Source: Nepenthes gracilis (Eukaryota; Streptophyta; Magnoliopsida; Caryophyllales; Nepenthaceae). From it: a DNA stretch of 64,000 bases. The position numbers were made by a program, and so were the translations under genes. The notes under the pieces are model-generated. The model made no database searches, was not told the DNA's origin, and worked only from the letters and a program-made list of their open reading frames with translations. The stretch's first letter is position 1; each line of letters opens with the position of its first letter. The stretch lies in contig BSYO01000011.1 in assembly GCA_033239525.1 (NCBI GenBank), positions 11,993,078-12,057,077 of the forward strand, given 5' to 3'. Shown piece by piece: positions 9,792-22,168 of the stretch.

Positions 9792-10964
9792 ATGAGAGGA
9801 GAAGTTACTCAATCGGTGCCACATGTCTCCAACTCACAAGATGATGACTACTTTGGTGAAACTGTGGCCAATGATCTGAAAGATAACGTTCCCCAATTTA
9901 AGCTCCACGCATATCTGTCCCCAGAACAGACTACTACCCTCCACACTCTCCTCTTATCCTTCATAGACGTGTTCTCTACCCCACATGGGTTGCCTCCACA
10001 CCGAGTAACAGACCACCACATACCTCTCCAACCCAACTCTGCCCCAGTTAACGTGCGACCCTACCGCTACCCTCATTTTCAGAAAGCCGAAATTGAGAAA
10101 CTGCTTCGAGACATGCTGGATGAAGGCATAATCCAACCTAGCACCAGTCCCTTCTCCTCCCCTGTTCTGCTGGTAAAGAAGAAGGATGGTACCTGGCGCT
10201 TCTGTGTGGATTACCGAGCCCTGAATGCCATTACCATCAAAGACAGATTTCCCCTACCAACAGTCGATGAATTGCTGGACGAGCTTCATGGTGCAAAATT
10301 CTTCTCCAAACTGGATTTGAGGGCAGGATATCACCAAATGAGAGTGGATCCGGACGACATTCATAAAACGGCATTTCGAACTCACGAAGGCCACTATGAA
10401 TTCTTGGTTATGCCATTCGGACTCTCCAACGCTCCCTCAACATTTCAGGCTGAGATGAACAACATATTCAGACCAGCCCTTCGAAAGTTCATTCTAGTCT
10501 TCTTCGACGACATCCTAGTCTACAGTCCATCATGGGAGCATCATCTTCAGCATCTCCAATCGGCTTTATACACGTTGCGGAATAACTCCTTCTACGCAAA
10601 GCCCTCGAAATGTGAGTTTGGATGTTCTTCTATAGCATATCTGGGCCATATAGTCACTGACCAAGGAGTTATGGTGGATCCCTCGAAGATTGCGGTCGTA
10701 CAGAAATGGCCACCACCCGAAAATGTCAAACAGCTTCGGGGTTTCCTTGGACTGGCTGGCTACTACCGACGATTTGTGGCCAGACATGCCCAAATTTCAG
10801 CCCCTCTCACCCAATTACCGCGGAAGACGGCCTTTGTCTGGAATTCAGCAGCAGAGGAAGCATTTCAAGCCCTCAAAAAGGCCCTCACTACTACCCCCGT
10901 TTTAACATTACCAGATTTCTCCCAACCCTTCACCATTCACACCGATGCCTCCGAATCGGAATAG
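9792..10964 (+). pseudogene. element A pol: reverse transcriptase and start of RNase H
   Basis: Reads KKKDGTWRFCVDYRALN, KLDLRAGYHQMRV, MPFGLSNAPSTFQ, the catalytic VFFDDILVYS (about 10498-10524), YLGHIV and LRGFLGLAGYYRRFV in gypsy order, all active-site aspartates present. RNase H begins at TIHTDASES and is cut by TAG at 10962. A short stretch to about 10982 reads in other frames and then returns to the original one, so two compensating indels are likely. Confidence 0.92.
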
Positions 10965-11015
10965 GTGCCGCCCTAACATGTCCCCGGTCATCCAATTGCA
11001 TTCTATAGCAAACAA

Positions 11016-11681
11016 TTGTCAGCCAGGATGCAGAACTCTTCCACTTATGTCAAAGAGCTTTGTGCGGTCGTGGAAGCAGTTCGTAAGTGGTGCACCTACA
11101 TTTTGGGGTCCAAATTTATCATACAAACAGATCACCAGCCCCTTAAAGCCTTGTTAGCACAAACAATCCACACTCCAGAACAGCAACGCTGGATTTCAAA
11201 GTTCTTAGGCTATGATTTTGAGATCATATACCGGCCTGGGAAGGAGAATGGACCAACAGATGCCCTGTCTCGCCGCCAGGATTCATCTTACCATGCTCTA
11301 CAGGGTGTCTCCAGACCAATACTGGCACTGCTAGAGGCATTGCGACATTTCCACCAACATAACTCCATCTCAAGCGATCTCATCAATGCCATACAGAATC
11401 AGCCAGACACCCATGCTGATTACTCGGTGAAAGAGGGACTCATCTTCTACAGAACCAAAATTCTGGTACCTCCAGAATCTGCGTTACAACATCTTATTAT
11501 GCAAGAGTATCACAATTCACCTTTGGAGGACACGGTGGATTCCAGGCGCACCTACACCCGCATTGCCCCATATTCTATTGGCCACGAGATGCGCCAGAAA
11601 TCCGAGAATTTATACAAAGCGGTGCACCATTTGCCAAAGACAGTAAAACCATTCACAACCGCACCACAAGGATTATTATGA
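11016..11681 (+). pseudogene. element A pol: RNase H C-terminus and integrase N-terminus
   Basis: Same frame as 9792-10964. Begins at SARMQNSSTYVKELCAVVEA and includes TDHQPLK and RPGKENGPTDALSRR, the gypsy RNase H ending. The integrase HHCC zinc domain follows but is split between frames from about 11560, where the CTICQ-type cysteines read in another frame. A TGA at 11679-11681 closes this frame. Confidence 0.85.
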
Positions 11682-11682
11682 C

Positions 11683-11908
11683 CCTCTTCCCATTCCGTGG
11701 AAAATTTGGGAATCCATTTCCATGGATTTCATCACTCATTTGCCCCCTTCCCATGGAAAAACAGTAATTCTAGTGGTGGTGGATCGCCTTTCCAAATACT
11801 CCCATTTTTCCTCATTACACACGCAATTTTCTGACTCAAGAAGCGCCAACGTTTTGTTCAAGACATATGCCGCTTACATGGTTTTCCAATGGAATTGGTA
11901 ACTGACAG
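11683..11908 (+). pseudogene. element A integrase core, segment in shifted frame
   Basis: Read in the frame starting at 11683: [10 protein letters not shown] with the first catalytic Asp, then [15 protein letters not shown], standard for gypsy integrase. After about 11830 the homologous text passes into the frame of 11889-12575. No ATG here; this is a slice of the polyprotein. Confidence 0.75.
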
Positions 11909-12575
11909 AGACCCACTTTTCATGAGCCATTTTTGGCGTGAGCTGTTTAAGCTCCATGGAACCAAACTGGCCACAAGCAGTGCGTACCACCCACAAACAG
12001 ACGGGCAGACAGAGGTAGTGAACCGTTGTCTAGAGGACTACTTACATTGCTTTGTGGCAGATCACCCCACCTCCTGGATTCAATATCTTCCCTCGGCTGA
12101 ATGGAATTATAATACCTCATGGCATTCTTCGATCAAAATGAGCCCATTTGAGGCGGTTTATGGTCGATCGCCCCCTTCCTTGTTAGACTATACACAAGGC
12201 ACTTCTGCGGTGGCAGCCATTGATGAACTTCTCACCGATCGAACCAACCTCCTCACCACCCTTCGATTCAATCTACAGAGGGCACAACAGCGTATGAAAC
12301 AGAAAGCAGATGCTCACCGAACCGAGAAGGTGTATCAAATAGGTGATTGGGTTCTAATAAAACTACAACCTTACCGACAATCTACTGCAGCACACCGACA
12401 ATCCAACAAATTAGCTAAGCGATTCTATGGACCCTTCCAAATTCTGGATCGCATCGGATCGGTGGCATACCGAGTACAATTACCAGAAGGCTCCAAGATC
12501 CACAATGTTTTCCATGTTTCTCTTCTAAAACACTTCAGAGGTGATCCTTCCACTACATCAATGCAGCTGCCGTAG
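11889..12575 (+). pseudogene. element A integrase core and C-terminal domain
   Basis: Contains [11 protein letters not shown] (second catalytic Asp) and HPQTDGQTEVVNR (the DDE glutamate), then the GPY/F-type region KRFYGPFQILDRIGSVAYRV and the HNVFHVSLLKH ending typical of gypsy integrase. TAG at 12573-12575 interrupts; the same frame continues into the chromodomain. Confidence 0.9.
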
Positions 12576-12881
12576 GAAAACCACGACTCCCACCCACTCC
12601 TCCAACCTGCTGCATTGCTGGGCTTCAGAAAAATACTCATCCAGGACCACTTCGTTCCCCAGTTTTTGGTACAGTGGCAAGCACAAGATCCAAGTGAGGC
12701 TACCTGGGAAACAGCAGTAGACTTCATTCAGGATTTTCCTGAATTTCGCCTTGAGGACAAGGTCGTTTTTGATGGCGACGGTAATGTTACCGGTTTGATT
12801 AACGGGGATACTTCGATGGTACGGAAGAGTACTCGGACCACCCAAACACCGGTGCGATTACGGGATTATGTTCGGGAATAG
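12576..12881 (+). pseudogene. element A chromodomain-like C-terminus, overlapping the 3' LTR
   Basis: Same frame as the integrase after one stop codon. VPQFLVQW and EATWE are the chromodomain signature, thought to direct insertion to modified chromatin. The frame runs on through LEDKVVFDGDGNVTG and crosses into the 3' LTR at 12785, ending at 12881 (RLRDYVRE, stop). The last 32 codons are therefore LTR-encoded. Confidence 0.82.
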
Positions 12882-13287
12882 CCGATTCTGTTAGATGGCT
12901 GAAGTCTGCTGTGCAAAAGCTGTCCACGTGCAGCCCTTTGTTCTGGATTATTCTGGCCAACAAACTTGCCGTGCTCTTTTCTGTTTTTCTGCTTAATTTC
13001 TGCTTGCATCATTTTCTTTTGCTGATTTGGCTGGTTCTGCAAGCTCGTGTTGGTTGTAATTGCTGAATTGAAGGTTATATACTGTTTACACAGTAACAGA
13101 GGAATATAGACAAATTATCTCACTTCTCATTCCTTCTCTTCTCTTCTCTAAGTCTCTCCTTCTCCCTTGATTTCGTTCTGCTTATCTCCCCTCTCTTCCC
13201 CTTTGTCAGACCTCACTCCCGTTCGATTTCCCCACATCAGAGTCGAATTTGACTCAATCGGCTAACGATCACTCTGCGATCGTATCA
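12785..13287 (+). repeat. element A 3' LTR
   Basis: 503 bp, TG...CA. It is followed by AGATG, matching the bases before the 5' LTR. The polypurine tract before it is poor (GATGGCGACGGTAA), perhaps because the region is also coding. Confidence 0.95.
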
Positions 13288-13292
13288 AGATG

Positions 13293-14314
13293 TCTTTGGC
13301 AACCCGAGTCTAGTCTACGATCGTCGCAAAATTCAACCACATGGAAAAGTTATAAATCTCACATTATCAAAATCACATAATTATAAATGATAAAATATAA
13401 TCATTAAGGTTTAAAAATCCTCATACATAAAAAAACTCAAAAAATCATATAGGTCCAAATCCAAATAAAACAACTAAATGTATTTTGAGAGTATAAAATA
13501 GATATCACTCTCTCCAACTAGGCTCCAAAAATTGTTGTCTTCAACTCTCCTCTACTCTAAGGTCATTCATCTCTAACATTTTACCCTTAAAGAAAACAAT
13601 AGTAAGAGTGAGTAAAAAATCCAACAAGTAATTTCAACTAATGTTAATAATAATAAAAAATTAATGTATTAAGAAAACTCATCTATCAAAATAAATTCTA
13701 ATAATATACAATATATGACAAGTAATAATTATTCCTAAATAATTAATAAAAGATATTAATAAAAAAATAATCTAATACAACGATCTCGATATCTCGAAAG
13801 ACATTTACTAGATTTTAATAAATCCCAATCAACGTACTAATGTCTCAAAATACCCGTGACACTAAAATTATCCTTTGAATTTTTAAAAAATTTAACTTGA
13901 CAAGATATCATAACAATATAAGAAGTCAAAACTTTTTTATGAATTTCATTCTATTATTATAACCAAAGATATAGCATATCAATTTATTATGCATTGTAAA
14001 AATAATATGGATACAAATTTAATATATAAAGCATCTAAGAAATATAGCATAGACTCTTCATTAGGCACACAGCCCATTTAGAAAAAGAAGAGAATACTTT
14101 TATCTTATCTTCTACCATCAAATTAGTATATATTTGAGTTACGAAATCATTTAATCTACCCCTTCAACTCTCCTTATTTCATTTGGCCACTAGAATTTTT
14201 ACACGCCAGTTTAAATTCTATTATTATGCATTTAATGTAATTATGGAGAATCACAATATTTATACATCAACTTTATTAATTACTAATATTGGACTCCAAA
14301 TTCTAAATCCAAAT
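13293..14314. other. AT-rich intergenic DNA; no gene seen
   Basis: Strongly A/T-rich with scattered stops. Phrases such as a dispersed CCAACAAGTAA recall old gypsy LTRs, but no ends could be found. Confidence 0.4.
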
Positions 14315-15294
14315 ATTATTGTTGGGTCCCATGTCCAGGCCTACGAAGAGTTTCGAGGCCCATGAGAAGGATGACAAAGCCTGCGCAGGATGACGAGCCT
14401 AGCCCAGTTGCGTAGGAGGCGTATGCAGGGCCACGCTGGAAGAAGGCGACAAAAACTCCGTAGTGCATTAATGCGCTGCCGGAAAATCGACAGAAAGACG
14501 AAAATATTAGCCAATGAAGAAGTAACTGGTACAGCGCCAACGGCTCACGCAGCCGCCCGTAGGCAGTCAGCCAATCCTCGCTCAGGGGGAAACTAGGCGT
14601 GGCCGGCAGCGCCCAGGAGCCTGCCAGCCACAGCAAAACGACAGCCGACATGACCGGCGGTCCACGACAATGACCAGCGGCAAGGGAGCCATCGCAACGG
14701 GCATCTTGGCGCCCAAAGTCCAATGGAGAGGGGCCTATAAGAGCTCCCACATCCCGCAGAGAAAAGGATTCCGATTCCCAATTTTGGATTCTCGATTCCA
14801 ATCTCAAACCTTCGAGCTCTGATCCCCCACTCTTTGAACAAACTCACAAAGAAGCAAGAGCTGGAACTGAGGAGTGACTCACTTCCATTTGGCGCAAGCT
14901 AGCTTGCTACTACTAACCCAACGTCTATTCAGACCACGGGAAAGTTAGCCACCCGTTGCGGTGCATCAAGGAAGCCAGGCCTTCCATAACCTGCTCACTG
15001 CATTCTCCATACCATTATACACGCATCTCTCACGCTTCTACAACATTTATCTGCGCACCGCCCATAGCGTGCGCCATTTCCGTTTATTGTGGGAATTTGC
15101 TGACTTGAGAGTCGGAGCGGCCTCGGTGGGAGGAATCCTGCCGGACCCCTGACCTTTCATTTGTTGTTTGTGTTGTGCAGGTCCGGGTTCAAGACTACGG
15201 AGACTGGACCCTTCGCCTGACTCCACCGCGTGCTCGGAAACTCGAAAGCTCTCTAATCCGTACGATAACCACGGACCCGGGACGCAACAATTAT
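14315..15294 (+). mobile_element. 970-bp solo LTR with ATTAT target duplication
   Basis: The LTR runs 14320-15289, beginning TGTTGGGTCCC and ending GGGACGCAACA (TG...CA with inverted ends). The 5-bp duplication ATTAT flanks it at 14315-14319 and 15290-15294. It is GC-rich in an AT-rich setting. A TATAA at about 14736 suggests plus orientation. There is no internal element sequence on either side, so LTR-LTR recombination is the likely origin. ORFs inside are chance. Confidence 0.9.
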
Positions 15295-17100
15295 CATGAA
15301 CATGCTACTAGAACTAAGTAAAAGATCTTTTAAAATGGACTATTTGCTTATGTTTAATATTTTACTTTTTTAAATTTATGATTTGCCCTCAGGACAAAAT
15401 GCCAATATAATAGCTTTTTTAAAATATTTTACTTTTTAGCTTTTTATCTTCTATTGATCTCCTTTAAAGTTTTCGCCAATATTAGAAGACGAGTAAAGAT
15501 TGTTAAAACAGACTATGAATATGTAGATGAAAGACATGGATTTCCATTAAAAAAAATATATTTCTTAATAGAAATTTAAGAGTAAAGTATAAAAAGTCAC
15601 GGGTTTACTTATCTTAAAATGGATACTTTCAATTGCTTTCTCTCCACCTCGGTTTGTTGTCCTCCTTGGCTAATTTCTCCTCCCTTTTCTCTTCACTTGG
15701 ATGACAACAATGTGAGGGTTGAATAAGAAAGAATACAATGGTGAAATGGAAGAGATTTACTGGTGGTTTCCTCTCTATTCTATTTGAAAACTTGAGGGAA
15801 AGAAGTTGCTAAGAGTTATTAGTTAAATTTAGCCAAAATCTCCCTCCAAATCAGCTAGAAACTAGCCATTGTTTGACTATCAAAAGTTATGCTAACCACC
15901 TAGCAAGTTCCACTAACAATGTCCACAAAATGGGGGTGGCTAGAATGCTTGAGTTGTGATATAATTTACTTAAAATTTTCTCTAGAATTTCTAAAAGAGT
16001 GGGGATGGATGATCACTTCTTCATTGATAACAACCAAGTCTCAATGCATGATAACAAATAACCAAATTTGGCTCATGAAATCTTAACTCCCAATTAGTTG
16101 AAATTTTGTTTAGGAAATCATAGAGTCTCACGGCTACTTCCTCCCTTAAGGGCCCATAAAGTTAAACAACTAACCCAATCTTGACCATTAGAAATATAGC
16201 TAACCAACTACTAAAATAGCATACATAAGAGGTAGTCGATCGTGTTTAAGAGAAAGTAGTTGAGCAAATTATCCTAACGTATCCAAATTCTTAAAAATCG
16301 CCGGCTTCCTAACCATTATTATTACATAAGTTAATGACTCCTAAATATCATTAACCACTTGCATCTTCACCACTAATCGGCCACATCCCTTAGAAGCAAC
16401 GCTAATCTAAACAATTCCTATTTTTTCTCCTAGAAACCTTATCTTTAATTTGACTATTTTATTCTTTGATTTCCAATACAAAAATCAAGCCAATACCCCA
16501 ACCACCGATTGGGACAACTAAAGGAATAAAAGTGGTTAGGTAATCCTCAATCAAGTTCCCTACTTTTTAGGTCTATGCTCCAAATTTTATCATTATCCAT
16601 AATATTATTTGTCAAATCGCCTTGATTGGCTGAAAATGATTTAAAAGTATAGATATCCCACGTATAAAAATATCTAAAAATTAATAATAATTTCTATACT
16701 AGCTTTCTAAAAAATATATCACCCCATTACTAACTAAACCAAATAATAAATTAGACAAAAATCTTTAAAAGTCATTCTAATTTTTAATTTTCTAGGAATT
16801 ACAGCCAAGAAAAAAAAAGGGGGTTTCTAAAACTTAGGAGGAGATTTAGTTCATGCAAATATTTTATGAACATAATCTTTTATATTTGCATGGTAAATCA
16901 GCCTTCCTTTAAAACGTTATCCATACCCCACTAGCCTTTTAAGGATTGAAACCACTAAGCTTAATTATATTCTTCTAATCAAATTATTGATAATTCATTA
17001 ATGTACATAAATATATTAATGGATATTTTTGAGATGTTACAACGTTTGTTTACGTACCTTTCTAATGGTTTACCATTCTTTTACCATCTTAGAGTTTAAC
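15295..17100. other. AT-rich DNA; no gene seen
   Basis: No domain, long ORF, paired repeat or clear element end was found on either strand. Confidence 0.4.
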
Positions 17101-17102
17101 GT

Positions 17103-17404
17103 CTAGAGGAGTAAAAATTTTGACTCTTGAGACTGATTTTTCACTCCCTCACTTAGTAACACAAGCATGTCGATTGTCTCATGAAGTTGGACCTCTATGG
17201 CAGCTAAGTTCGTTTTTGTTTCCAAGTCATCGTTTAGGCGACTGATGCCATTACACGAGGTGTTACAATCTAGATGGCCTGTTAAGGTATGGCTGAAACA
17301 CTTTTGCGCTTGAGTATTCAGCATAATCTTTCCTACGGATCTTCATGGATGATAGGTTCTATCGAAGGGTTTTCTTAACTTGCTTCCCACAAACGGCGCT
17401 AATG
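17103..17404 (-). mobile_element. LTR-retrotransposon fragment: LTR end, primer-binding site and short gag-like ORF
   Basis: On the minus strand an LTR-like end (GCATGCATCA, to 17403) is followed by TTAGCGCCGTTTGTGGGAA (17402-17384), a mutated form of the TGGCGCCGTC-type primer site seen in Tat/Athila-like elements. A 73-codon frame with ATG at 17324 follows and may be the gag start. The body is missing and the LTR's far end was not found. Confidence 0.5.
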
Positions 17405-18948
17405 ATGCATGCTATGGATTTAGATTCCAATATAAGAGATTTCAAAGTGGGTTCCTAGAAATTTTAACCTAAATTTTACACACCACAAATCAAAATGAAA
17501 GTCTGGTTGATCAAAACTAGCTTACCGAATTATCATTTGACACTCAAATCAATAAATATTTTTAACGAGTAAGAGAAAAAAGAGAATTAGAGAACTATGA
17601 TCACTGAGTATTTTATATATAGAAGTTATTTAAGAAGACAAGCTTTGAATCATTTATGTAAGTTAAATGTTGCGAGATTGATATTGAACATTAGAAGTTA
17701 TATCAATTACAGGGTGATTTGATGCTCTAAGATTTAGTTTTATTAAAAGATTTCAAGATGCAAGAGATACTTGATCATAAGATGTCCTTATCCCTAAGAT
17801 TTCCTTACTGTGATAATAAGCTTTGTACTTGTAGGGGTACAAGGCCTGTTGTGTTGTCAATAAAATAACTTCTTGTAATCGATTGTTTTCCTTCTTAGGA
17901 GTTATTGATAGTCACTTAGGTTTTGATTTTCTTCATAAGAGTTAGCGTTTTCAAGATTAGTCACCATGTCTATAAATATGATTTAATGGGTAGCTTTTTT
18001 TAAAAAAATTTGATGACTAAAGTCCAGATATTGAGTTATAATTTTTTTAATTTTAGGATTCAACAACTATTTTCATGCATATGAGCTTAATAGATAGTCT
18101 CGAATGATTTGTTGAGTATAATCTTAAAGTTAGGTCACATATCCTCAATTTCAAGATCTTACTACCACATTTATGGGTATAGAGTGTGTAGTTTCAAACT
18201 ATTTGTTGATTAGAATCCTAATATTAGGTTATTTCTTTTCAATTTTAGAATCCAACTTGTATATTTATAGGTGTGGGCTTATTGGGTAAGTCCAAACAAT
18301 TTATTAGAATATTGTGATTGACGTAAAACCTCCTCTAGTACCAACCTTTTTGGCTTTGTGTAATGGTTTTGATTATTTTGATGTGATTATCAAAAGTGAA
18401 AAGAGATCTCAGATCAAGGGCTATCGACCCGACAGTGCTCCCTTGGTCCATTTATTAGATCCTCTCACCAAAAACTTCATTCTATTGATTGAGCAGCAAC
18501 TTCGAGGGAGATAGTATTGGGACATGCTGTTACCTATGTATGGTGACAAGTGTCATGCTAGACTTAATTGATGAGCAATTATTAAGTGATCAATAAATTA
18601 GCCAAATATAAAGTATTAGCTATCTAGTTCAGTAGTTAGTCTTTTTTGACTCGCCTCTTCTAACCTACTATTACTAGTGGGCTTTTCAGGGCAAACGCAT
18701 TCGAATCTTTCAATTTTTCAACGGTTTGGTCACCCGATCATCAAACTAATCACCGAAGCCTTCAAATTTGAACCGACTGATGAGAGGTTCGGTCCCTAAA
18801 CTAGATGGCTTACAGATCAACTGCTGACAACCTAAAACCACCATCTTGATCTCAATTACAGGATGTTTTGCAAGAATTAACCTAAATTTTAGCCGAACCC
18901 ATCATAATTAAACAAGGCTATATTTTTATTAAGAATTTATTTTTTTTT
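17405..18948. other. AT-rich DNA with a triple ~95-bp repeat; no gene seen
   Basis: May contain the rest of the LTR belonging to the fragment at 17103-17404. A 66-codon open frame (18314-18514) shows no known motif. Confidence 0.4.
18036..18325 (+). repeat. three diverged tandem units of about 95 bp
   Basis: Units start near 18036, 18141 and 18233. Each carries TTTTAG.ATYCAAC or its decayed form, a TT.ATRGGTRT..GCTTA-like middle, a CAAA.RATTTGTTGA-like block and TTAGGTYA-like ends. Confidence 0.5.
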
Positions 18949-20329
18949 GATGGGTTCAGTATCGTGAATTAGCCTAGAGTCTGAATTATCGCAGATGGAT
19001 AGCCCGTCAAAGGCTCTTCTAGATTGAGCGCAAGGCCCACCAAGCGGCCCGACAAATCTTCCCAAGATATCTTGCTAAAGGTCCCACATCACCCGCACTA
19101 TAAAAATAGTCGCCATAGTAGGCTCCCCTAAGCTCCATACGGTTATGAAAAATAAGCAATTGTCACCAGCTACTCTCCTATTAGTGCAGGCCTACCCTCC
19201 GTCTAGAGAACCCTTCTTCCAAAAGGTCTGTTCGCCATGCCTTCCTTCCCAGAGGTTCTTTATTTAGGAGCCATACCCTAAATCCAAGAAGCCCTCCATC
19301 CAGGAGCCAAACTCTCCATTTAGGAGGCTCTCCATCCAGGAGCCATGCTCTCCATCCATGCCCATGCCTGCCATCCAGAAAGTTCTCTATTTAGGAGCCA
19401 TGCCTTCCATTTAGGAGACCATCCATCTAAGCGCTATACCCTCCTTCCAAGAGGCCCTCCATCTAAGAGGCCCGCTCTCATTCTAGGTTCCCGCTCTCCA
19501 TCCCGGGTGCTCAATCATCCATTTCATAAGTCGCCCGTTGGTTGGGTGCACCCTTTGTCTCTCTAAGCCATCCCTCAACCAAGCGCATCTTTAAATTGCT
19601 CCCTGGTTGGGTGCACCCCGAAACATAGTCCCTTGTCTTTTTAAGCTGCCCCTTAATTAGGCGTACCTCTAAACCGCCCCTTAATAGGGTGCACCACTAA
19701 GCCGGCACTTAACCAGGTGCACCACTAAGCCGCCCTTGGTCGGGTGCCTCCTAGAGCATAGTCCTTCGTCCCTCTACACCGCCTCTTAGTCAGGCGCACC
19801 TCTAATCCGTCATTTAACCAGGTGCATCGCTAAGCTGCCCCCTAGTTGGGCGTACCTCAAAGTACAGTCTTCCGTCTCTCTAAGCCGCCTCTTAATTGGG
19901 CGTATCTCTAAACTACCCATCCATCGGGCATACCTTTAAACCGCTCCTCAGCCGAGCGCATCACTAAATCGCCCCTCAGTCGAGCGCACTCACACTCAAT
20001 CCTTAGAAAATATGTATCCACGTATTTCTCTCATATCATTATATCTTTTTATCCGTTGAAAAATATTTCTAATTTGAGTATTAGATGATATATTGGGGAA
20101 CGAGTTTCGCCAATCATCTAACATCTTATTTTTAGCTGTATTGTGCAGAATTCAGGTTCGAAACAATAGAGACAAAACCAGCTCCAATTCAACTCGATAT
20201 AAAAGATCGAGTAGTTGCGTAAGATCTAGGTTCGAAACAATGGGGACAGAACCGGCTTTAATTCGACAAAATGTAGAAGATCAAACAGTTCTCTAACATA
20301 CTAAACAATCCAGATGTCGAGACGTATCA
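18949..20329 (+). repeat. element E 5' LTR (1,381 bp) with internal minisatellites
   Basis: Promoter-like ACTATAAAAATAG at about 19098, repeated in the 3' LTR near 28850. Two arrays follow: 19190-19500 built on CCATCCAGGAGCC-like units, and 19530-19990 built on units like TAAGCCGCC...GGGCGCACCTC. Both hold more copies than in the 3' LTR, explaining its extra ~370 bp. The ORF at 19345-19566 is an array artefact. Confidence 0.82.
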
Positions 20330-20350
20330 TTAGTGCCGTCTGTAGGAACG
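20330..20350 (+). promoter_or_regulatory. element E primer-binding site
   Basis: TTAGTGCCGTCTGTAGGAA, directly after the LTR end TATCA. Resembles the TGGCGCCGTCTGTGGGAA form found in many plant Tat-like elements. Confidence 0.6.
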
Positions 20351-20489
20351 ATTAGAAAGTCTTTCCACCACATAACAACGAAACAAATATAGTCAATACT
20401 CGTACTTCAACCAGCACTTCAGCTAAAGACATCACCTCCCGTGATGATGACCTTCGTTGGGTAGCATGGTGACGAGGGACCTACCCTCA

Positions 20490-20745
20490 ACGAACATGCG
20501 CTTGTTACCCAACAGAACATGGTGTTTAGACTACTCTAGGCCCTATGCACTCATTTTTTAGAGCAGTAGTTGGGGGCTCTTTCCTTTCTCGTGCAAATGT
20601 TTGCACTTATAAGGAGAAGCTAGAGGAAAGGATATATTTGGGAGGATCCGAGCGACAAAGCCCACTCTCGGAAGAGCATTTGACCCGGTCCCAGAGCACA
20701 AGACGAAATCCTAGAGCGATGATTCCTTTGCCATCCTCGAGATGA
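20490..20745 (+). pseudogene. element E gag-like remnant
   Basis: Open frame at 20545-20745 (66 codons) in the gag position after the primer site; a KEKLEERI stretch is coiled-coil-like. Stops occur upstream in the same frame. Assigned by position and composition, not by a diagnostic motif. Confidence 0.35.
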
Positions 20746-21584
20746 TCGATAACCCTCTTACAACAACGACAGGCTCTTTGCCATCCCCTTGTTGGGATGA
20801 GAAGGGCTCTTGGAATGACTGACCCTCTGTTCGTAAGAGGCCTCGTTGGAGAAAGGACTGACTCGGGGGGATTGGCAAGGCTAATCTTGCAATAACGCTT
20901 CTCATCGACTCTGTGAAATAGATCACGTAGAAGCCGTCCTCACGATGGGAGGCTTGACATACTTGACCCGCTACACATCGCACCAACCGTGGCAATGACT
21001 ATAACGACCCAAGCTCGGATCCCCGAACTCGACCTGAACCGTCACGGGAAAATCTCGAATCATCCGAAATCATAAATTATTTGTCATCAATGAACTCAAC
21101 ATCATTAAAAATATCATCACTGAACATCATAAATGTATCATTAATTCAATATCCATAACAGTAATAATAAATAACTTCAATAATATCGATATCCCAAAAT
21201 ATCAAACTTCATATATGAGATATCTGATAAATATCCAAAGATTAATGAATACGAAAAGTCTCAGATCTTTATCATGGGAGTCTCGAACTCTGATATCACC
21301 TCTATCCGGTGGCTACTCAAAAGTCATGTGATCTCTTTTATCACTGATATCAACCTATCTAATCTGGAGCCAATAAAACATAGGGGTGAGCCGAATGCCC
21401 AACAAGTAAATCAAATCAACAATAGATGAGTATAATAAAGCATCTCGGATGATAAATAATGAATAAGCGTAAAAATAGCGGGTAATATCTCGACCACTGC
21501 CTGAGACTCAACAACAAGTCATGTATACAAATCAAAGGTCATGCGAACAATTGGATATCAAGAAACAACATGGATTCCATTGAA

Positions 21585-22168
21585 TCCGATCATCAGTTTA
21601 ATGCGAGGTCACGATTGTATGAATGACAGAAGTCTCTATAGGCCTTATTCTACCATAGTGAACCAAAGGCCGCGTATTTACGCCCCCAATGACTGGATAA
21701 TATAACGAGGTTATCTATGGTGTCCAACTACCTCTACAGTCCTCTCAAAGGCTGTACCCGTAACATGTCGATACCACCTCCGATACCCCTCGTCAATGAA
21801 TCCTAGATACCATCCTCTATGATGGTCACTAGGTTATAATTATCCCTCTCGACTCATTGTACAAGATAACAAGAATTTGATTATCAGCTCAATTTGAGGT
21901 TACCCCTGTACGAGATAATAAGAATTTCCTTGGATCTTATTATACCATAGTGAACCAAAGGCTGTATATTTACACTCCCAACGGTTGGGTAATACAACGA
22001 AATTATCTATAGTATCCAACTACCTCTACAGTCCTCCCAGAGGCTGTACCCGTAACATATCGATACCACTCATGATACCCATCGCCGAATAATATCCCAG
22101 ATATCATCCTCTACGATGGTCACTAGGTTATAAATATCCATCCTCAATAAACAATATACCTCATTACC
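21585..22168. repeat. two tandem copies of a ~292-bp unit inside the solo LTR
   Basis: TACCATAGTGAACCAAAGGC occurs at 21651 and 21943. CAACTACCTCTACAGTCCTC and GATGGTCACTAGGTTATAA recur at the same spacing. Copies are clearly diverged. Confidence 0.8.

Larger units (their letters stand above)
7660..13292 (+). mobile_element. element A: complete Ty3/gypsy chromodomain retrotransposon with TSDs
   Basis: LTRs at 7665-8164 and 12785-13287 both begin TGTTAC and end GTATCA. The element is flanked by the perfect 5-bp duplication AGATG at 7660-7664 and 13288-13292. Domain order is gag, protease, reverse transcriptase, RNase H, integrase, chromodomain, which defines the gypsy superfamily and the chromovirus branch. 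The coding region is broken by several frameshifts and stops, so it is not autonomous, but every domain is still readable. Clade within the chromoviruses is not resolved. Confidence 0.95.

Noticed and set aside
14316..14847. 163-residue minus-strand ORF and overlapping ORFs in GC-rich DNA
   Set aside because: Falls wholly inside the 970-bp solo LTR; long frames are expected in GC-rich sequence and no domain is present.
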